DNA from: Bradyrhizobium sp. URHD0069
Lineage (GTDB): Bacteria; Pseudomonadota; Alphaproteobacteria; Rhizobiales; Xanthobacteraceae
Direction of reading: 5' to 3'
NCBI RefSeq assembly: GCF_000701345.1
Contig: NZ_JNIJ01000031.1
Location: 25,645-89,644 of the forward strand
DNA length: 64,000 bases
Below, piece by piece: positions 43,791 to 53,129 of this stretch. The position numbers and the translations under genes were made by a program. Positions within the stretch are counted from its first letter, which is position 1. Each line of letters begins with the position of its first letter. The notes under the pieces are model-generated. The model was given only the letters and a program-made list of their open reading frames with translations, was not told where the DNA came from and searched no databases.

Positions 43791-44621
43791 TCAGCTCAGC
43801 GCCTTGTTCCAGAACAGGAAGATGTTTTGCAAGACCCGCATGATCTGGCTGAGCACCAGGCCAAAGACGGCGAGAATGACGAGCACGGCAAAAATGCGCG
43901 CAACATCGAACTGAAAGTTCGCTTCGAGGATAAGATTTCCAAGGCCGGCCTTGGAGCCGACAAATTCACCGACGATGGCGCCCAGGATCGCGAGAACGAT
44001 AGCCACGTTCAGTCCCGCGAAGATGAACGGCAAGGCGTTCGGCAGTCGAACGGTACAAAAGGTTTCCCAGCGGCCGGCGCCAAGTGACTGCATCAGGTCA
44101 AGCTTGCCCTGATCGCAAGACTTCAAGCCCATGATCGTATTGACCAGGACCGGAAAGATCGCCACGAGAGCAACAATGAAGATCTTCGACCCGATACCAT
44201 AGCCGGCCCAAATGATGATCAGCGGGGCGATGGCCACCTTCGGAAGCGTCTGGAGCGCGACCAGCCAGGGATACACAATTCTCTCGACGAGAGAAAACTG
44301 GGCGACAAGGGCTCCCGTCGCGATTCCGACTACCGCTGCGAGTAGAAAGCCGATCAGGGTCTCAAAAGCGGTGACGCCAAAATTGTAGATGAAAATGCCG
44401 GAGACGAAGCCGGTATAGAGAGACGATGCGATCGCCGAGGGCGCGGGAAGAATGTAATCGGGAATCGCAAACAGCCGAACCGACGCTTCCCATATGCCGA
44501 CGAGCAAGATAAATCCGGCGAGCGAGATGAAATAGTCGGAGCCGGAGATGGCGGCCCAGCGCAAGCGTTCGCGCTTGCGCGCCGCAACGATTTTGGTGGC
44601 GGATGTTGCATCGATCGTCAT
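43791..44621 (-). CDS. ABC transporter permease, SsuC/TauC type
   Basis: A 276-residue protein with six hydrophobic helices and the loop DLMQSLGAGRWETFCTVRLPNALPF that contacts the ATPase. It overlaps the ATPase gene by 4 bp. It belongs to the same family as the permeases at 32.8 and 50.5 kb, with different sequence. Confidence 0.88.
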   Translation of the reverse strand: MTIDATSATKIVAARKRERLRWAAISGSDYFISLAGFILLVGIWEASVRLFAIPDYILPAPSAIASSLYTGFVSGIFIYNFGVTAFETLIGFLLAAVVGIATGALVAQFSLVERIVYPWLVALQTLPKVAIAPLIIIWAGYGIGSKIFIVALVAIFPVLVNTIMGLKSCDQGKLDLMQSLGAGRWETFCTVRLPNALPFIFAGLNVAIVLAILGAIVGEFVGSKAGLGNLILEANFQFDVARIFAVLVILAVFGLVLSQIMRVLQNIFLFWNKALS

Positions 44622-45472
44622 GATGAATTCTTTGCGTTAACGGCCTGAAGAGCGCTGACATCGAGCAGGCGGCGCAACTCGCGGGTGTAGCCGCCAAAGC
44701 GTTCCTCGCTCAGCATGTCGATATTGCGCGGGCGGGACAGCGCGATAGGGATTTCGGCGATCACTCGTCCCGGTCGAGGCGACATCACGACGACACGATC
44801 GCTCATGAACACCGCTTCGGAGATCGAATGGGTAATCATGAACACCGTTTTCTTGGTGGTATCCCATATTTTCAGCACTTCGGAATTCATGACTTCGCGT
44901 GTCAGGGCATCGAGCGCACCGAACGGCTCGTCCATCAGCAAGACCGAGGGATCGTGGACGAGCGCACGGGCGATGGAAACTCGCTGCCGCATGCCGCCGG
45001 ACAGCTCGAACGGATACTTGTTCTCGAAACCTTTCAGACCGACGAGTTCGATCAACTCATGTGCGCGCGCGATCGAAGCGCGTTTGTCGAGGCGCAGCAC
45101 CTGCGTCGGAAGCAGAACATTCTGCAAAATAGTCCGCCACGGCAGCAGATTTGCGTCCTGAAATACGATTCCGACATTTCGGCGCGAGTTGTCGCCACCG
45201 CGTCCATGCAGAGTCAGCTTGCCGGCATAGCCCCCCTCAAGACCGCCAATGATCCTGAGCAATGTCGTCTTGCCGCAACCCGAAGCGCCAAGCACCGAAA
45301 CAAATTCACCGGCGCCGACATCGAGATTGATATTGCTTAACGCATGGACTTGTTCACGAGAGGCGGTCTCATAGATCTTTGTCACATTGTGCAACTCGAT
45401 GGCGGCGGATGGTCGCATATTCGCAACCGGCCGGTCGGCAAGCAAAGGTGTGACGTTCGCACTGGCAGTCAT
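44618..45472 (-). CDS. ABC transporter ATPase, SsuB/TauB type
   Basis: GGAGG lies 7 nt before the ATG at 45472; a TTG two codons earlier would be too close to it. 284 residues with Walker A GASGCGKTTLLRIIGGL, signature LSGGMRQRVSIARAL and Walker B VLLMDEPFGALDALT. An N-terminal extension of about 25 residues precedes the domain. The 63-bp gap to the upstream GntR gene suggests both belong to one transcript. Confidence 0.9.
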   Translation of the reverse strand: MTASANVTPLLADRPVANMRPSAAIELHNVTKIYETASREQVHALSNINLDVGAGEFVSVLGASGCGKTTLLRIIGGLEGGYAGKLTLHGRGGDNSRRNVGIVFQDANLLPWRTILQNVLLPTQVLRLDKRASIARAHELIELVGLKGFENKYPFELSGGMRQRVSIARALVHDPSVLLMDEPFGALDALTREVMNSEVLKIWDTTKKTVFMITHSISEAVFMSDRVVVMSPRPGRVIAEIPIALSRPRNIDMLSEERFGGYTRELRRLLDVSALQAVNAKNSS

Positions 45473-45535
45473 GATCAATCCTCCCGATAACTCTGTCGCA
45501 GTTGATCTGCAATTCTCGAGCCAAACGTTTTTTAT

Positions 45536-46240
45536 CTAGGCCGTGTTCACCTGCCTTCTGTGAGCGGCAAACAAGCCACTGCCCGTCTCTTCCAGGTGCG
45601 CACAAAATGCAGCAGCGCTTTTCACGTGATCGTGCATCGCCTGTGCTGCGCCAGCCTCATCTCGACGCTCGAGCGCCGAAAGTACACGCTCGAGTTCCGC
45701 GAATCCGTCCTGCACGCGCTCCATCGAAACGGAGCACACGCGACGGATCCACTGCACCTTGTCGCGCAGGTCGAGAAGAATTTGGCAGATCAGTTTGTTG
45801 TCAGCCGCATCGTAGATCGCCGAATGAAGCTGATTGTCGATCGTGACAAATGCGTCGGCGTCGCCGGTGGCGATGCGACTGCCGTGCAGCTCAAAATCTG
45901 AGCGCAAGGTAGCCAACATTTCATCAGACATGCGGCTCGCGGCATCGGCGGCAACACGCATCTCCAGCATGATACGCAAATCCGCAACTTCGCGGATTTC
46001 GCGCAGGGTCATAGCCTTAATGTAGGTTCCGCTTTGTGGCGAGATGGCAATCCATCCCTCCAACTTCAGGCGCCATAGTGCCGTGCGAATCGGCGAACGG
46101 CCGACGCCGAGTTCTTCGGCCAGCCTGGCTTCCGATAACCGCTCGCCAATGCCGTATCGCAAATTGACGATACGCTGCTTGATCTCGCGGTAGACCATGG
46201 AGGTCGAGTTGGCATCGTCGAACTGCATCAACGCGCTCAT
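45536..46240 (-). CDS. GntR-family regulator, FCD type
   Basis: 234 residues. N-terminal winged helix (YREIKQRIVNLRYGIGERLSEARLAEELGVGRSPIRTALWRLK), then the FCD domain (LRIMLEMRVAADAASRMS, FVTIDNQLHSAIYDAADN). It is clearly paralogous to the regulator at 46.8-47.5 kb (shared GRSPIRTA/GRSPVRTA and WI-ISPQSGT). It is the first gene of the ABC importer/monooxygenase operon and is preceded by a palindrome, so autoregulation is likely. Confidence 0.9.
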   Translation of the reverse strand: MSALMQFDDANSTSMVYREIKQRIVNLRYGIGERLSEARLAEELGVGRSPIRTALWRLKLEGWIAISPQSGTYIKAMTLREIREVADLRIMLEMRVAADAASRMSDEMLATLRSDFELHGSRIATGDADAFVTIDNQLHSAIYDAADNKLICQILLDLRDKVQWIRRVCSVSMERVQDGFAELERVLSALERRDEAGAAQAMHDHVKSAAAFCAHLEETGSGLFAAHRRQVNTA

Positions 46241-46786
46241 GTCCGCTCCTCCAAACTGAAGAACTAGTTGTCTAGTTAATTAGAAGGCCTCAAGAACTTT
46301 GTCAACTGGCCAATATGAGGGGTTGGCGGCTCCCGGGAAGCGGCGCCAGGCTTCTGCACTGGATTTGCTGAGGCCTTTACCGCGCGGTGTTCCCGACACC
46401 AGCACAGCCGCCCCGCGCCACAGCCCGAGACGCGCGATGAAGACGTCACCTCGCGTAAAACTGAGTGGGTGCATCGATCGCACCGGCGACGAGTGCGTCG
46501 AAGACAGCGTCGACAGTATTGACGATCAATGGGGACGCAGCACGCGAAGCAGGGCGCAGCGGTCATGTGCCACGACGCTGAAACGCATATCGGTAAGGTT
46601 CATCTGCTGATATCGAGACTGCAGGGGTCGACATTCGACCATCGCGCCGCCGGACGATGTTTCCAATTATTTTAGTTGGCGTTGCCGGACCCGTCGCGCG
46701 AGCATGAGATCTGCGCTGTCATTCTTGTTGCCGGCTCAGCGAAGCACGATGCCAATCTACCCCGGAGTCCATTAGGGTTGGGCGCC
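46241..46786. other. Intergenic region between the two paralogous GntR genes
   Basis: This 546-bp gap contains an AT-rich palindrome near the downstream GntR start (46262-46277). The rest shows no gene I can support; open frames at 46276-46566 on the minus strand have Cys/Arg-rich, unlikely sequence and no ribosome site. The stretch around 46400-46620 has broken short frames and may be a decayed gene, but I do not recognise it. Confidence 0.55.
46262..46277. promoter_or_regulatory. Palindrome upstream of GntR/ABC/monooxygenase operon
   Basis: AACTAG, TTGT, CTAGTT is a perfect 6+6 inverted repeat with a 4-base centre, 22-37 bp before the ATG of the GntR gene. FCD-type GntR proteins bind short palindromes over their own promoter, so this is its probable operator. 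Confidence 0.55.
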
Positions 46787-47518
46787 TCAGCGCGCTGATG
46801 ATTTGCCAGGGTCCGCTATAGGTTCGGCGTGATGATTCAGACAACTATCAGCGCTAACAGAATGAGTTGGGTTGTTACGTCTAAACTCCAGGGCGTTTTC
46901 AATGTGAGTGCGCATTGCGACAGATGCGGCTTCTCCGTCGCGCGCTTCGAGCGCATCGAGAACAGAATGAATTTCAACGAAGGCGTCGTTAATCCGAAGT
47001 GGATGCGCAGCACTTCCACGGCGAATCCAGCGCACCTTGTCGATCAGGTTGACGAGAATCCCGGCGATCAATTGATTGCCGGCAGCCTTGTAAATCGCCA
47101 AGTGAAACTGAAGATCAAGCTCAAGGTAGTCATCTAATCGACCGGTTGATACCCGTTCACCAAACGCAGAAAAGGCCTCTCGAAGCCGGACTAGTTCGGC
47201 ATCGCTTATCCTTTTGGCAGCACGGCCTGCGAGATACGACTCCAGAACAAGGCGGGCTTCGAGTATCTCGGTAATCTCAGTATCGGAAAGACCGCGCACG
47301 AACGTGCCGCTCTGCGGCGAAATCTCGATCCACCCCTCGCTTTGGAGACGGGAGAACGCGGTGCGAACCGGCGAGCGGCCAAAGCCAAGCTCAGTTGCAA
47401 TCCCGACCTCTGACAATCTGTCTCCGGGCTTATAGAACAATTCCGTAATACGTCGCTTGAGCTCGCGATACGCGACACCGGCGTTACTGAGTTCATTATT
47501 AGGAATATTGCCAATCAT
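46787..47518 (-). CDS. GntR-family regulator, FCD type
   Basis: 243 residues. The DNA-binding part YRELKRRITELFYKPGDRLSEVGIATELGFGRSPVRTAFSRLQSEGW is followed by an FCD domain (LEARLVLESYLAGRAAKRIS, LELDLQFHLAIYKAAGN with the metal-binding Asp/His pattern). It lies 21 bp after the acyl-CoA synthetase gene and closes the operon that starts at 53105, so it is likely a feedback regulator of that operon. Confidence 0.9.
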   Translation of the reverse strand: MIGNIPNNELSNAGVAYRELKRRITELFYKPGDRLSEVGIATELGFGRSPVRTAFSRLQSEGWIEISPQSGTFVRGLSDTEITEILEARLVLESYLAGRAAKRISDAELVRLREAFSAFGERVSTGRLDDYLELDLQFHLAIYKAAGNQLIAGILVNLIDKVRWIRRGSAAHPLRINDAFVEIHSVLDALEARDGEAASVAMRTHIENALEFRRNNPTHSVSADSCLNHHAEPIADPGKSSAR

Positions 47519-47539
47519 CTGTTGAACTCAACCACAATG

Positions 47540-49654
47540 CTATCGTTCGGAATCTTTCGGGATCACCACACAGTCCAGTGCAATGCAGCCCTGCCCCTTT
47601 TCCATGACCGCAAGCGGATTGATCTCAATTTCAGATATGCGGTCGGAAAATTCCGCAATGAACCGTGACAAGGCACTCATCGTTCGTGCGACAGCCTGAA
47701 CATCTCCGGCCGGCTGCCCACGAAATCCGCTGAGAAGCTGCACGACCTTTGTCGATGCAATCGCCTCATTCGCTGTTTCTTCGCTGATCGGCGCCAAGCG
47801 GATAGCGACATCCTTGTAAAGCTCAACCTGGACTCCTCCAGCTCCTACAACAACCAACGGGCCGAAATCGGCATCTACTCTTGCGCCAACAAAAATCTCT
47901 CCAAGCGACGATATCTTTCGCTGAACGAGAAAGCCAAGAAAGTGATTGGAAAGATTGGCTGTCGATAGCAGCATCGCCTCGGCTGCGAGCCGTACCTCCT
48001 CCGCGGAAAGAAGTCCCAGTTTGACGAGCCCCGCATCGGATTTGTGGACCATATTTTCCACTAACCCCTTCAGCACGACGGGGAAACCGATCTCTGCGGC
48101 GGCAGCGACTGCCCCCTCCACGGAGGAAGAAAATTGCTCCCGAGGGCCAGCTACGCCGTAACTCTTGAGGATGTCTCGCGCTTCATGCTCGGCCGCCAAA
48201 CGATGCAATGGAACAGCGTCGAGGCGGGATTTTGCCAGACTCCCTTCCTTGGCTGAGCCCGCGACAAACGACTGCGCGGGCCTCGTCGACCACGTTACGT
48301 AGCGAGAGATCGCTGAGAGCCCCACTCGGGTCCCGCGCAAGTAGGGAATTTTTGCACTATCCGCGATCTCCTGAAGTGCCGGATGCGGCTGATCCGAAAC
48401 GTTAGATAGCGCAACGACCGGGATTTTCGCAGAAGCCGCTCCCTTTCCAACGGCTTCAAGCAGCTTGGAATAGCGGGTTGCCTGCTGTAACCCCAGCCCT
48501 GCCGGCGCATCCTGGAGAAGAAGAAGCATGCCGACATTGGCTTGGGATGCAATCGCCTCTGCACACCCTTGTGCGACTGCGGGATCATAAAGACCTGCCC
48601 AGGTCAGATCCAGTGGGTTCGCAAGGTATGCGAACGGCGGAAGCAGCTTCTTGATTGTTGGCAAAGCCGAATCCAGCGGCGCAAACTCTGCTCCGATTTC
48701 TTCGGCTGCATCCAATACGAGAGCGATTTCTCCTCCTGAGAGCGATAGACCTCCAAGCAAAGGCTTGGTCGGTCGCGTCAGACTCTTTGAAGCGAGCAAC
48801 GACGTTTCGATCAGATCGTCGAGCGAATGGACCTGCATTGCACCTGCCGCAAGCAAGGCCGCATCGCAGGCCTCATCGCTGCCTGCTATCGCGCCGGTAT
48901 GCGCCATCACCGCCGCCTTTCCAGACTGCGACCGGCCGCTCTTGAGAACGACAACCGGCTTGTTTGCTTCCCGGGCGCGCCGAAGCGCCTGCATGAATGC
49001 AGCAGGTTTCTTGATCTGCTCCGCAAAGACTAGAATGGTGGTGACATTTGGATCGTCAATGACCGCCTCAAGATAATCCGATGCAGTTGTGACCGCCTCG
49101 TTGCCAGTTGTGATCAGGTAACTGAAGCCAATCCCCCGTGCGGAATTAAGCAACGCAATACCGACCGATCCGCTCTGCACGATAGCGGCCACGCCGCCGC
49201 GCGCGACCTTGTCCGGCAACGACGTGCCAAATAGCGCAGAGCGCCCGACAAAATTCAACAGCCCAAGACAGTTTGGCCCGCACACCGCCATGTCATTCGC
49301 TTCAGTGATCTCCACCAGCGTGCGTTGCGCTACTTTGCCGTCCTTTGTCTCACCAAATCCGCTCGACAAAATCGCGAGCGCGCCGGCACCTTTCCGGGCC
49401 GCCTGTTTTGCCACCTCGACCACGGCATCGGCCTGCACCGCAACAAATACGGCGTCTACGCTGTTAGGTATTTCGTCGAGAGATGCATATGACCTGCGAC
49501 CGAACAGTTCCTGAGCCCGTGGGTTTACCAGATGGAGATCACCCTCATAGCCTACGAACTCCAGCGCCTTCACGGCGTTAAACCCCGGGCCGATTTTCTC
49601 CGAGGCGCCGACAATCGCGATGGACTTCGGCTGGAGTAGGCTTTGTACACCCAT
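47540..49654 (-). CDS. Acyl-CoA synthetase, ADP-forming type
   Basis: A 704-residue fused protein. Residues 1-130 form a CoA-binding Rossmann domain (MGVQSLLQPKSIAIVGASEK). The middle is succinyl-CoA-ligase-like with GPNCLGLLNFVG. The last 220 residues are an ATP-grasp domain (FPVVLKGLVENMVHKSDAGLV and ISEIEINPLAVMEKGQG). Such enzymes join CoA to a short or medium acid with ATP to ADP and phosphate, reversibly. Its acid substrate is probably the cargo of the ABC importer in the same operon or a product of it. One-base overlap with the enoyl-CoA hydratase gene. Confidence 0.9.
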   Translation of the reverse strand: MGVQSLLQPKSIAIVGASEKIGPGFNAVKALEFVGYEGDLHLVNPRAQELFGRRSYASLDEIPNSVDAVFVAVQADAVVEVAKQAARKGAGALAILSSGFGETKDGKVAQRTLVEITEANDMAVCGPNCLGLLNFVGRSALFGTSLPDKVARGGVAAIVQSGSVGIALLNSARGIGFSYLITTGNEAVTTASDYLEAVIDDPNVTTILVFAEQIKKPAAFMQALRRAREANKPVVVLKSGRSQSGKAAVMAHTGAIAGSDEACDAALLAAGAMQVHSLDDLIETSLLASKSLTRPTKPLLGGLSLSGGEIALVLDAAEEIGAEFAPLDSALPTIKKLLPPFAYLANPLDLTWAGLYDPAVAQGCAEAIASQANVGMLLLLQDAPAGLGLQQATRYSKLLEAVGKGAASAKIPVVALSNVSDQPHPALQEIADSAKIPYLRGTRVGLSAISRYVTWSTRPAQSFVAGSAKEGSLAKSRLDAVPLHRLAAEHEARDILKSYGVAGPREQFSSSVEGAVAAAAEIGFPVVLKGLVENMVHKSDAGLVKLGLLSAEEVRLAAEAMLLSTANLSNHFLGFLVQRKISSLGEIFVGARVDADFGPLVVVGAGGVQVELYKDVAIRLAPISEETANEAIASTKVVQLLSGFRGQPAGDVQAVARTMSALSRFIAEFSDRISEIEINPLAVMEKGQGCIALDCVVIPKDSER

Positions 49655-50439
49655 CAGAGAGCCCCGAATTTCGGCTTGCGCTTTTCGGAGAATGCCTTTG
49701 GTCCCTCATGGGCATCGGGATGCGCGAAGACCTTCTCGCAAATCTCGATTTCGAAATCGACCATGTCCTTCCAGCTTTCGCGGGAGTTGAAGGCGATCGC
49801 ATCGCGCGTCGCACGGATGGCGGTCGGCGAAGCGCTGGCGATCCGCTCCGCGACGCTCTTCGCCTCTTTCGCCAGGTCGGCCTTCGCGACGACGCGCGTG
49901 ACCAAACCAAAGTCATAAGCGGTCTTGGCGTCGAAATCCTGCCCTAGAAGCAGAATATCAAGGGCGCGGTTGCGACCGACGTAACGTGGCAGCCGCGTCA
50001 GTCCCATTCCCCAACTCGGCACCATTCCGATATAGGCATCGCCGGCGCGGAAGACCGTGTTGTCGGCCGCAATTCGTATGTCGCAAGCCCAACCCAGCGC
50101 GGTACCGCCGCCGATGCAGAAGCCATGAATCGCCGCGACAATAGGTATCGGGAAAGTTTCGAGACGGTTTAGTGTCTCTCTTCCAAGCGCGCGAAATGCC
50201 TTCGATGCCTCGGGGCTTCCAAAGTCCTTCTCTTCACGCAAATCGCCGCCCGCGCAGAAGGCTCTATCGCCGGCACCGGTCAGGATGACGCAGCGCGCAT
50301 CCCGGTCCTTTTCGATCTCGTCAAGGCGCGCATGCAGCGCATTCATAAGTCTGGTCGATGCGGCGTTTACCGGGGGATTATCCAACGTCAGCGTGGAAAT
50401 AGCGCCATTTCTTTCAAGACGTACGAGGGACTCGGTCAA
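49654..50439 (-). CDS. Enoyl-CoA hydratase/isomerase family protein
   Basis: I start it at TTG 50439 (LTESLVRLERNG) because AAGGAG sits 7 nt upstream and the result is 261 residues, the usual size; a longer frame to 50586 would overlap the permease gene and adds unrelated sequence. Crotonase motifs: DRAFCAGGDLRE (oxyanion loop) and IHGFCIGGGTALGWACDIR. It hydrates or isomerises an acyl-CoA, plausibly the product of the synthetase next door. The exact reaction is unknown. Confidence 0.88.
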   Translation of the reverse strand: MTESLVRLERNGAISTLTLDNPPVNAASTRLMNALHARLDEIEKDRDARCVILTGAGDRAFCAGGDLREEKDFGSPEASKAFRALGRETLNRLETFPIPIVAAIHGFCIGGGTALGWACDIRIAADNTVFRAGDAYIGMVPSWGMGLTRLPRYVGRNRALDILLLGQDFDAKTAYDFGLVTRVVAKADLAKEAKSVAERIASASPTAIRATRDAIAFNSRESWKDMVDFEIEICEKVFAHPDAHEGPKAFSEKRKPKFGAL

Positions 50440-50467
50440 GATCAGCTCCTTGGAGTTTGTGACACGG

Positions 50468-51262
50468 TTAATTTGGACCGGAACGTAGATTGTCCGGCTT
50501 GGCCCAGAACACGAAACGGACGTGAAGAAAGCGAACGAGGGCGTAGAGAACGATTCCCAGCAGCGCGAGGACGGTGAGCACGGCAAACATCCCGGAGATG
50601 TCCATGTTGAAATTTAACTGTAGCAGGAGATTTCCAAGCCCCCGGTCGGCGCCGATAAACTCGCCCACCAGAGCGCCGGTAATGCTGAGAACGATTGCCA
50701 CGTTCAAGCCGGCGAAAATGAAAGGCAGGGAATTCGGGAAGATAACGATACGAAACTGTTGCCAGCGTGAAGCCACGAGCGAGCGCATCAGATCGATCTT
50801 CTCCGCTTCCACCGTTGAAAATCCGACAATCGCGTTGATCAAGACCGGAAAGAACGAAATGATCGCAGCTATCAAGATTTTCGATTCAATCCCGATACCG
50901 ACCCAGACGACGATCAGGGGTGCGAGGGCAACCTTTGGAAGCGCCTGAAGGCCGACAAGGTATGGCATTAACGTTCGCTCGATGATCAGCGAGCGCGTCA
51001 CAATGAAAGCAAAGAAAATCGCAGTCACGGAGCCGATCGTAAAACCAAGCAGCGCCTCAGCCAGCGTTACCAGGAAATTCTCGACCAGCAGACCGCGATC
51101 ATAGATAAGCCACAGCGATTGGGCGATCGAGGATGGCGGCGGAAGCAGCAGTTTCGAAACATTGAAAATAGCCGGCACGAATTCCCAGACGAGCAGCATC
51201 ACGATGCCGCCGAGAATGGGCGGGCCGTATCTTTCAAGCATAGCAGCGACGCGAGTTTTCAT
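50468..51262 (-). CDS. ABC transporter permease, SsuC/TauC type
   Basis: 264 residues, six hydrophobic segments, docking loop DLMRSLVASRWQQFRIVIFPNS. It overlaps the ATPase gene by 4 bp. C-terminal residues are basic. With the ATPase and the binding protein it forms the third SsuABC-like importer of the window. Confidence 0.87.
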   Translation of the reverse strand: MKTRVAAMLERYGPPILGGIVMLLVWEFVPAIFNVSKLLLPPPSSIAQSLWLIYDRGLLVENFLVTLAEALLGFTIGSVTAIFFAFIVTRSLIIERTLMPYLVGLQALPKVALAPLIVVWVGIGIESKILIAAIISFFPVLINAIVGFSTVEAEKIDLMRSLVASRWQQFRIVIFPNSLPFIFAGLNVAIVLSITGALVGEFIGADRGLGNLLLQLNFNMDISGMFAVLTVLALLGIVLYALVRFLHVRFVFWAKPDNLRSGPN

Positions 51263-52047
51263 TTTCCGGCGTCCTTGTCGGCTTCAAAGTAGCTTCGCAG
51301 TTTTTCAGCGAGGCGAATAAAGACCGGATCGGATCTCGTCGCAGCCGAGCGCGGCCGCGCGATTGGAACGTCGATCAATTCGCGGACGAAGCCCGGCCTC
51401 GGCGCAAATACTGCGACCCTGTCGGAGAGAAGAAGTGCTTCCTCGATCGAATGCGTCACAAGAACGACCGTCTTGGTGCTGGCCTGCCAGATCCGCAGCA
51501 GCTCAAGATTCATCGCCTCGCGGGTAAGGGCATCGAGTGCGCCGAAGGGCTCGTCCATCAGCAGGATATCAGGGTCGTGCATGAGCGCACGGGCTATTGC
51601 CGCGCGCTGCTTCATTCCGCCCGACAGCTCATCAGGATATCGATCCGCAAAACCGTCAAGACCCACAAGCTTCAGGAGGTCATGCGCTCGTTTTTGCGAC
51701 GAGGTTGAATTTAGCTTCAGGACCTCGGCCGGGACGAGAACGTTCTTAAGAACGGTCCGCCACGGCAACAGAACCGGACTTTGAAAGACCAGCCCGATGT
51801 CGCGACGCGGCCCCAGAATTGGGACGCCATCGATCTCGATCGTGCCGCCCGAAACGGTCTCCAGACCGGCGATCATTCGCAGCAGCGTGCTTTTGCCGCA
51901 ACCGGACGGGCCGACGATGCAGAGGAACTGCTTGGCCTGCACCGCTAACGACGTATCCGACAGCGCTTCCAGAAAAGTGCCTGAGCGGGAGCGGAACTGC
52001 TTTCGAACGTCACGGATGTCGATGAGCGGCCGAGCTACGGCTGTCAT
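51259..52047 (-). CDS. ABC transporter ATPase, SsuB/TauB type
   Basis: 262 residues with Walker A GPSGCGKSTLLRMIAGL, signature LSGGMKQRAAIARAL and Walker B ILLMDEPFGALDALT. It overlaps the permease and the binding protein genes by 4 bp each, so the three parts are coupled in translation. Confidence 0.9.
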   Translation of the reverse strand: MTAVARPLIDIRDVRKQFRSRSGTFLEALSDTSLAVQAKQFLCIVGPSGCGKSTLLRMIAGLETVSGGTIEIDGVPILGPRRDIGLVFQSPVLLPWRTVLKNVLVPAEVLKLNSTSSQKRAHDLLKLVGLDGFADRYPDELSGGMKQRAAIARALMHDPDILLMDEPFGALDALTREAMNLELLRIWQASTKTVVLVTHSIEEALLLSDRVAVFAPRPGFVRELIDVPIARPRSAATRSDPVFIRLAEKLRSYFEADKDAGK

Positions 52048-53105
52048 CGATAGGATTCCGCCTTCTTAATGATTGCCGCCTCGTCAAAGCGATTTACGTC
52101 GTCGATCAGACTGTTGGTGAAATACTCTCCGACGTCTGGCTGCTTAGTGATGACACCGACATCGAAGAAAAACTTCTGCGTCGCCAGCCACTCGTCCCGT
52201 GTAAACGCGCCGAACCGCGGATCGGCGCGTCCTTCAAGCTTGTATTTCGAGAGCCGCGCCTGAAGAACGTGCACGGCCTCGCGCAACGCCTGGTCTTCAG
52301 GAATGTTCGTCGGTTTCGATGCTGGATATTTTTGCCAATGGATACGAACCGCCGCTTCCGGATTGGTGAGCGTGAACAAGGTTCCCTTTGCAATGCCTTG
52401 CGCGAACTTCATGTCCGCACTCGGATTCGCCTTCAGGAAATCGCCGTTCGCAATCACCATGAGGCTCAGGAGTTTCGACGTTCCCGGCGTCTCGAAATGC
52501 CTGAACTGAAATCCTGCGTTCTCGAGGATCGCATATGCCCAGTCCCACATTGCAATGGCATCAACCTGATTGGCCTTTAGTGCGTTGGCGGATTGCGGGC
52601 CGAGGCCGATGGGGAGCCACTTCACATCTTTTTCCGGATCGTAACCAGCGCCGCGAAGCATTGCCTTTGCGACAGCTGTCGCGCCGCTTGAAAGGCTCAA
52701 GACGCCTATCGTCTTGTTCTTGAGATCTTCGATCTTCTGAATCGGACTGTCTTTCACGACGGCAATGGTATAGATCGGCTCGCGCACGTGGTTGTAAATG
52801 CCCTTGATATTGGCGCCTTCCTGGCGGCCAACGAGCAATGCCTCCGGACTTGCCATCGTAAATTGGGCGCTTCCGGAGATGACAACCTGAGTGGCTCCCG
52901 TCGATCCATTGAACGGCGACACTTCGACATCCAGCCCGAGTTCCTTCCAGTACCCAAGCATCTCCGGGACCGAAGAATGTGCGGCTTCAGCAACGTTCGG
53001 CGATGGTGATGTGAGCAGGTATCGGATTTTGGTTTGGGCCGAAGCAGGCGAGGCACCGTGCAGCAGAAGAAGCGCAAAGAAGAAATATCGGCTGAAGACT
53101 CTCAT
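52044..53105 (-). CDS. ABC transporter substrate-binding protein (SsuA/TauA type)
   Basis: ATG at 53105, preceded by GGAGGG, gives 353 residues with a signal peptide MRVFSRYFFFALLLLHGASP and cleavage near ASAQT. The binding fold begins TKIRYLLTSPSPNVAEAAHS, then MLGYWKELGLDVEVSPFNGS. Its ligand is unknown; the operon's acyl-CoA synthetase suggests a carboxylic acid. It is first in a six-gene operon ending with a GntR regulator. Confidence 0.88.
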   Translation of the reverse strand: MRVFSRYFFFALLLLHGASPASAQTKIRYLLTSPSPNVAEAAHSSVPEMLGYWKELGLDVEVSPFNGSTGATQVVISGSAQFTMASPEALLVGRQEGANIKGIYNHVREPIYTIAVVKDSPIQKIEDLKNKTIGVLSLSSGATAVAKAMLRGAGYDPEKDVKWLPIGLGPQSANALKANQVDAIAMWDWAYAILENAGFQFRHFETPGTSKLLSLMVIANGDFLKANPSADMKFAQGIAKGTLFTLTNPEAAVRIHWQKYPASKPTNIPEDQALREAVHVLQARLSKYKLEGRADPRFGAFTRDEWLATQKFFFDVGVITKQPDVGEYFTNSLIDDVNRFDEAAIIKKAESYR

Positions 53106-53129
53106 CAAACCCTCCGTAATGCGGCAAGG

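Noticed and set aside
46276..46566. Minus-strand 96-codon frame in the GntR spacer
   Set aside because: Cys/Arg-rich sequence without ribosome site or known relatives; overlaps the probable GntR operator.
32784..53105. Naming the three SsuABC-like importers as sulfonate, taurine or nitrate transporters
   Set aside because: Family motifs are clear but the neighbours include no sulfonatase, taurine or nitrate enzyme genes; ligands cannot be read from sequence.
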